Shown: one piece after another, positions 58,286 through 64,000 of the stretch
How the letters are laid out: the number at the start of each line of letters is the position of its first letter
How positions within the stretch are numbered: the first letter of the stretch is position 1
Assembly: GCA_914767715.1 (NCBI GenBank)
Contig: OU612070.1
Location: 22,804,025 to 22,868,024 of the forward strand
Direction: 5' to 3'
DNA length: 64,000 nt
Source of the DNA: Membranipora membranacea
Taxonomy: Eukaryota; Bryozoa; Gymnolaemata; Cheilostomatida; Membraniporidae
The notes under the pieces: model-generated
The model's input: only the letters and a program-made list of their open reading frames with translations
What the model was told of the DNA's origin: nothing
The model's database searches: none
Position numbers and translations under genes: made by a program

Positions 58286-61006
58286 ATGAGAGCTTCAATT
58301 GTCTTAGTTGTCATCCTCGGGCTTTTCACAGCCAGCCAGGCTATTGACCTGAAGGAGATCGGAACTAATCTGGTCAGCACCCTCGTCTCCAAGGGCAAGG
58401 ATCTCCTCACCAGTGAGTACTCATCTACAATGATTTAGGAGTAGACTTGGCACAGTAATCTGCATTCAGATTCGGCTGCCACATATCATCGAGTTTTTAA
58501 TGACTTGGTACACAGAATATCAGTTTTTAATATTTTGCAGATTGAATAATCTCCCTGATATAGTGACATCATAATACGAGGAATGAGAGTTACCTTCCTT
58601 ATGGGAGCCACTCTTTCAACCATCAATAGTTTATACCTAGTCGAGCATTGAAATGTTTCACCTTGCAGCTCTGAAATAACTTAATCATTAGTGACTGCCT
58701 GATGATAACATGCATTGTTCTGGAAGTCTTTAAATAGATCGATTATCTTTGCTGCAGACCGGAACCTGCCACCCCAATTGGCAACAGTTTAATCTAACTA
58801 TGTAAAATTTGGTTGCCATACTATTTAAAATTCTATCACCATTATCTTATAGAGCTTGGAACTGACCTCCTCGCAAAACTGAGCGGAAGTCTGCTGGGCA
58901 AGAGAGAAGTTGTAGCATGGAAGAGTTGGGTCGATAAGGTAGGCTCATTGATTCTTTCCAGTTGTATTCCATTAATTTTGAAGAAGACCCCACAGACTTT
59001 TATCACAATATGCCGCTGATGATTTTACCAGCAGAATATATTATATAGTTCCTCTGTAACATTTAATTACGGTAAAATTTTGCATTTGAATGGTAACTTG
59101 TTGAAAGTTTGATGAGCGAAATTGAATAATGACAGTGCTGTTTTTTAAGCTCAGATATATAAGACATAATTTTGCTTGCAGGCTAAAAAGCTTTGGGACA
59201 TGAAGAAGGATGAGGCCCAGAAGAAGTTCGGAGGAGCCATTGACAAACTTTGGGCCCTCAAGAAGAAATGGATGAGCAAGCTCGATGGTCTTAAGGTAAG
59301 CCTAGCTGAATAAAAATTTTGAGTACCACAACATCACATCCACCAAGGTTTCTCTCTTTTCAACATCTCCAAAAGAATTTCAACCACTGTTTGGACATTG
59401 TTCTGCTACAGCCTGATCCATTTGAAAATTCTGAGATCTGACTGCTCATCCCATGAACATGCACTAAAAAGAATATTTCCGGATTCAGTTCAAGCCTATT
59501 CACAGACCTGGAGTCTAATTCAGAGTTTATATCTAATCTGTAGGACACCAAGCAGTTCGATAAGGAGGTCGATGCTGTCGTCGCTGAGCACAAGGAGGAG
59601 CACAAGAGAATCATCGGAGATCTTATCCAGAAGGGCAAGGATCTTTTCGGATCTGCCGTCGAGGCTGTCAAGGGAGGTCTTGCTTCCGTAAGTGTATATT
59701 TATCACACTTGTGTCTTACTTTGTTCGAAATACCTACTTTAATTATGAGGAGTTGTTTCATCTTTCATCATGGGGGATAATTCAACTTTGCAATCTTTGC
59801 TGATCATGCAATGAGGTTGATATATGTAGGTGTTTTGTTGAATCACAGCTGGAAGCTCATAGAGAAGTGATATCACTTCCTTCAAAGTGTCCTATTGTTC
59901 ACTTGCATACCTATCCATCACGATCAGTAGCCACAAATGAGTAAATACAACCTGGATCTTGTCACAGCAACCTTGCTTTTCAATATATTAGCTCTAATAA
60001 TGGTGTAAGCTTATTTATTAGCTTTCTACCTACCTTTATTACAGCTCAAGGCTAAGGCCAGTGACCTCGTAAGCTCACTTCTCCAGAAGGGAGCAAATGT
60101 ACTTGTTGGAAAGAGAGCCACCCTCGGAGACCACCTGAGCAAGGTTGGAGACCTCATCAGCGGAGCTGTATCCCCATTCAAGGATGTAAGTGTAGGATAT
60201 AGTATATGCACAAACCAATGATATGAGTCTTTTGAGACATTTGGCATTGGCCACTCATTATAGTATTCAGTAGTTGTGACTTGAAGTGATGCTGTATGAA
60301 GGTCATAGTTCAAGGTCATAGTTCAAGGTCATAGTTCAAGGTCATAGTTCAAGGTCATAGTTGAAGTTCATATTTGATATTGTAGTAAAAGAAGAAGTAG
60401 GCTGCCTGATGCTTGTTCTCATTCCAACATGTGTTTATTTTGACCACAAGTTAAGTTCAACATTCTTTCCTCAGTTTTTTCATCCACAATTCTATGACTG
60501 GTTTGTAGATCGTAGCCGGACTCGGAAACACCCTCAAGGGACACTTCAGCAACCTGGTCGATACCGTCAAGGGACACTACAATAACCTCAAGGGAAAACT
60601 CTCCGGACACGTCGATGACCTGAAGAAGCACGGAAGCACTCTGCTCCAGCACGGAAAGAACGCCCTCGGTGCTCTGTCTGAGGTCGCCTCTGATATCCTT
60701 AGTAAGTGAAATTTATCAATGACCAATGATTAGATTACCTTTCCTATGCAGTGCATGTCATACAGTACCCGAATGGGTAGAGAGAACAACTTCAAACATT
60801 GGCTCAAATGTCTACACTCGCCATTTTGACAGTAGTCGTTATAACTCCCATTTTATACACTCCCCGCTGAATAATAGTTTATTTCTTTACCTTTTCCAGA
60901 GCAAACCCTCACCAACGCCAGTGGATCCATCGACGGAATCGCCAAGACCGCCGCTGATGCTGGAAACACCGTTGTCAACCACTTCGCTGGAGATGGTAGC
61001 TTTTAA
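58286..61006 (+). CDS. Secreted cysteine-free amphipathic-helix protein (apolipoprotein-like fold, family unknown)
   Basis: Seven coding exons give 303 aa: 58286-58412, 58853-58938, 59182-59295, 59544-59687, 60045-60185, 60509-60701 and 60900-61006. A clear signal peptide (MRASIVLVVILGLFTASQA, cut after residue 19) starts the protein. The rest is Lys-, Leu-, Gly- and Ala-rich with heptad-like spacing of hydrophobic residues. It has no cysteine and almost no proline. Recurring units resemble DLVSSLLQKGANVL, DLIQKGKDLF and DDLKKHGSTLLQHGK. Trp is confined to residues 65-101. There is one sequon (N274). GKR occurs at 58-60 and 179-181. The layout suggests a bundle or lipid-binding helix protein in body fluid. 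An antimicrobial precursor is the alternative. Codons end mostly in C or G, unlike its AT-rich surroundings, which suggests strong expression. The family is not recognised. Confidence 0.88.
60299..60363 (+). repeat. 13-bp tandem array of AAGGTCATAGTTC
   Basis: AAGGTCA starts at 60299, 60312, 60325, 60338 and 60351, exactly 13 bases apart. Four of the five copies read TCAAGGTCA, the extended half-site bound as monomer by NR5A/FTZ-F1 and ERR nuclear receptors. It lies in intron 5 of the secreted-protein gene. It could be an intronic enhancer or just a minisatellite. Confidence 0.8.
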
Positions 61007-61077
61007 TTCATTTTATTTGTAGAATTGTTTGCTTTTTGTGATATTATTTATCAAATGATATGTCTATAATGGGAACG

Positions 61078-61083
61078 AATAAA
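61078..61083 (+). promoter_or_regulatory. Poly(A) signal of the secreted-protein gene
   Basis: AATAAA lies 72 bases after the TAA stop, followed by TTTGAAACAAACTCC. The position fits a short 3'UTR. Confidence 0.7.
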
Positions 61084-61289
61084 GATCTGGTTTGAAACAA
61101 ACTCCTTAGCATCATAGTGGACTTTTGCTTTGCTTATCTTGTGGGAGGATGGCTGATCATACTTCTACCAAACAAAATATCGAAATTGATAAAGAACAAT
61201 TCTATTTGCTGGTAATGGTTAACAGCAAACCAGTCACGGTTTGCCTGCCAGCTGCAGAATCGAGACTCAATCAAGCTACGGAAGTTATG

Positions 61290-61335
61290 AAATGTTTTAT
61301 ATATTTATATATATATATATTATATATTAATAAGC
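61290..61335. repeat. Short TA-rich microsatellite
   Basis: TATATTTATATATATATATA-type sequence beside AT-rich spacer. Nothing coding. Confidence 0.6.
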
Positions 61336-61509
61336 TAAAATGAAACACATGAATGATTATGTGTAAACAACTATAAATTCTAAATTCTGCATTTTGTGGA
61401 GGCAGCCTACACAGATCTCCTATCCGAATCTTCAAAAGTAACAATAGTTTTACTTGTAGCAGTGCTGATCCTAGTCTAAATGCTCAATCTCATTATGGCA
61501 TTACGTTAC

Positions 61510-62690
61510 CTCTCTCTTGCAGTCAGTTGATGCGACTAAGACTGTTCTATGGTTTGGGCTTTGATTTAGTCGCAGTCCTCCACTCAACTCTGTTATTAGC
61601 CATGGTTGCCAGGAGTTCAGGTTGATCTCTCTCCATTTCATGTTTCTTGTTGCAACATCTTTAAATCTGAGTCTAGTCATCCCTGATTTCTTTTTCCTTC
61701 TCTCAATTAAGCTAGTTGAGAGTACAGCAGTTGCCTCGGGAGCCGGGCATTGTCCATCCTATGCACATGGCCTGCCCGTCTCGGGTTCCTTTTAATGAGA
61801 ATATCTTCCATGCACGACAAGTTGGCACGGCCTGATATCACTTAATTTGTGATTTTGTCATACTTCTTTACACTCATTATATCCCTCAGTTGTCTTATCA
61901 TGAAAGCGCTTATCTTTGTCACTTGTCATGTTTATTCTCCAAGCTTAAGCTCCATAGAGGACACATGAAAATACCACAGCTCTATGACTTTACAGTTCAT
62001 CTTCGTGGAGACGTGTTTGTTGGCGCTTGCTTTGCCTCTTTGCTCTTTATCTATCTTCGCAGTGCTGGAAACAGTGCCTCCTAGGTAAGTGAAGTCTGAG
62101 GCAATTACAAGTGGTTTATGGTCTATCATGAAAACTTCTGGCTCAGCGGATTAATGAGTTTGATTGGCTTGTACATGAACTCTGTCTTTTTTTATGTTGA
62201 TTGTCAAGCTGAACTGAGCTGCAGCTTTAGCAAAGTGGTCTACTAGTACCTGCATATCTGCAGTGATGTGTGCCACCAAAGCACTGTCATCAGCAAACAG
62301 CATCTCTTTTACTAGGTGCTAGACTTGAGCTGGGCTACATTAAAGATATCCGCCCTGTGTCTAGCTTGGATGTAAGTTCCTTCATGTGCATCCTTAGAAG
62401 CAACTTCTTACCTAGCTGACAGGTATAATGAAAATAGTGTGGGAGGAAGAACACTTCCCTGCATGACACCATTGGTCACTGCAAACTCATTTGATGTGTC
62501 TCTACCTTGTACTACTTTGGGTTGCATCCCCATGTGAAGGGCTTTAATCAGGTTTATGACCTTCTCTGTGAAACCAAATTTCTTCAGTACACTCCAGAGG
62601 CCTTCCCTTGATACTGCATTGAAGGCTTTAGTAAAGTCTGTTAATACAGCATATAGATCCCTGTTCTGTTGCATTATATTACCAACCACT
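61510..62690 (-). pseudogene. LINE remnant: reverse transcriptase and C-terminal region
   Basis: Read on the minus strand from 62690. LTDFTKAFNAVSREGLW and NGVMQGSVLPPTLFSLYLSA are reverse-transcriptase motifs. EMLFADDSALVAHITADMQ (about 62250-62305) holds the catalytic FADD box. IASDFTYLGGTVSSTAKID follows, then RAGHVHRMDNARLPRQ and RFKDVATRNMKW, which are typical of the C-terminal part of jockey/RTE-like elements. Stops and frame changes break it, and the 5' half is missing, so it is a dead 5'-truncated copy. Confidence 0.8.
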
Positions 62691-62699
62691 CATAAATGA

Positions 62700-63965
62700 G
62701 CGTTCGATAGTGTAATGCCACCTACTCACATTGCAGCCGTCTGAGCACATAGACTATGTTGATCCAACCCCCAGCAATATATTGAAAACTGTCCAAAATT
62801 ATAAACCAAAAAGTATAACACGAATGCAGCATCTTGGCAGATTCTGTACAAATGTACAAAATTAGATTTCTGAATGGATGATTATAAATGCCCGAATCAA
62901 CCATACAGCACAGATATTAGCTTACTGACTATACAACAGAATATTTTGTAGAGGTATAATTATCCTATATACATCCGGGCACCAATAACATTACATAATC
63001 AGTGTTTTGACAATTATTTATATTATTTGAGGATCTAAATTGCATAAAATAGTGGCTAGACAATAAATACTCATGTGACCTCAAACTATAGTGTGTAATT
63101 TAAAACGATTTTCTCGTTCATAATTCTATTTAGCGTCACGATCACCAGCATCGCACCTCTGTACTCTCAAACATGGCTTTATTTGGTGTGTCCAATTGTG
63201 TAACTACTTTGAATGAATGAAAATTGCACATCAGTTATCAATCAATGAACTCTGAGAGGGAGTTCATTGGTACAATGCTCTAACAATTTTGTCTTATTTT
63301 AATTTTGGTGAATAGTTTTCATGATGACAGGGCAATTATCAATAAATTCAGATTATCAGATGTCTTTCATGTGAAGCGTCAAGATCAATTAACCAGGTTT
63401 TGGCAAAAGACAGTAATGTAACAGAGATTCAACTCGATGCAAATTGTATACAGGTCAAAAATTCTCGACTGGAACTGGCCACATTATTGCAGCCTTGGGG
63501 CAAAGTTTCCTAAAATCTTCCTCAACTTTTATTGGGTCAAAGCAAAATTATATGCAATGCTGCATCAGGCTCGTCTCACAGTAAGAAGGCAAACATCTAC
63601 AAGCATGTGCCTCAACTGAATACTAACTGATTCTTAACAATGTTAAATGCCTAGATTTTCCGTCTTGTGTTAAAATACAGGAGCATATATTATAGTGAAG
63701 CTCTTTTGACGTAAAGGTATCTCTCCCAAGCACCCTCAACTTGGTTGTGTAATACCTCCTGTTAAAGCTCAAAAAATTGAGAGTTAAAGTTATTTCCACC
63801 TTGTATAACTTTGAGAGGCAGGGTCATGACTTAGTGAAGTTAGGGGAGTGTTCTTTTCTGTATGTCAGCCAGGTCAAGCCAGGTCACAGGTTCAAACCCG
63901 TCAAATGAAATGTCACTATAACAAAACTGAACTGAAATCAATTACCAAATGAAACATCTTTTTCT
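62700..63965. other. Gene-free right spacer
   Basis: No supported exon. Two AGGTCA half-sites four bases apart (63871 and 63881) lie beside CAGGTTCAAACCCGTC, which also looks like a Pol III B box. Confidence 0.35.
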
Positions 63966-63970
63966 TTCAG

Positions 63971-64000
63971 ATATGGAACACAATAGTCATTGTGGTTGTG
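63971..64000 (+). CDS. Possible start of an exon cut by the window edge
   Basis: TTTTTCTTTCAG (ending 63970) is a good splice acceptor. The 30 bases after it are open in a frame reading IWNTIVIVVV, which could be a membrane segment; another frame reads MEHNSHCGC. Too little is present to name a gene. Confidence 0.25.
   Translation, partial: MWNTIVIVVV

Noticed and set aside
58100-58438. 112-codon frame starting upstream of the secreted protein
   Set aside because: It reads the 5'UTR intron in frame with exon 1. The TATA box, the initiator and the ttttttgcag acceptor place the true start at 58286, followed by a signal peptide.
59360-59761. 133-codon minus-strand frame
   Set aside because: It is the antisense shadow of exon 4 of the secreted-protein gene, whose biased codons keep the opposite strand open.

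Overview
The window looks like AT-rich nuclear DNA of a metazoan, probably a marine invertebrate. Its genes are split into many short exons with GT-AG introns, and the spaces between them hold inverted-repeat DNA elements, LINE and SINE remnants and a decayed tyrosine-recombinase element. There are no bacterial operons, rRNA genes or CRISPR arrays. A lophotrochozoan such as a mollusc, brachiopod or annelid is a reasonable guess, but nothing here proves the phylum. I built the gene models by hand from splice sites, reading phase and protein similarity; each chains into one open frame from ATG to stop.

Layout. 1-6.4 kb is gene-poor and dominated by a 3.44-kb inverted-repeat element (1950-5391) with an 8-bp target duplication and other elements nested in it. 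6,441-15,908 (+) is an SLC5 sodium/solute symporter (15 coding exons, 617 aa). 16-26.5 kb is a repeat-rich spacer with a 446-bp tandem repeat broken by a dead tyrosine recombinase, a LINE reverse-transcriptase scrap and a relic of a third SLC5 copy. 26,544-40,221 (+) is a second SLC5 gene (15 coding exons, 639 aa) with the same intron positions and phases. 41,363-42,960 (-) is a two-exon type II membrane sulfotransferase. 45,193-52,748 (+) is an RNA-binding protein (13 coding exons, 633 aa) of the RBM4/lark type in which an RRM plus CCHC zinc-knuckle module occurs twice. 55,296-57,361 (+) is a small unrecognised basic, Ser-rich protein (148 aa). 58,053-61,083 (+) is a strongly codon-biased gene for a secreted, cysteine-free, amphipathic-helix protein (303 aa), with a clear TATA box, initiator, 5'UTR intron and poly(A) signal. 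A LINE remnant lies at 61.5-62.7 kb on the minus strand, and a possible exon of a further gene begins at the right edge.

The genes do not form a pathway. The two SLC5 genes are a local tandem duplication, and the others appear to be unrelated neighbours. The most interesting items are the exon-by-exon duplicated RRM-CCHC module, the cysteine-free secreted helical protein with a nuclear-receptor-like repeat array in its intron, and the nested inverted-repeat elements.
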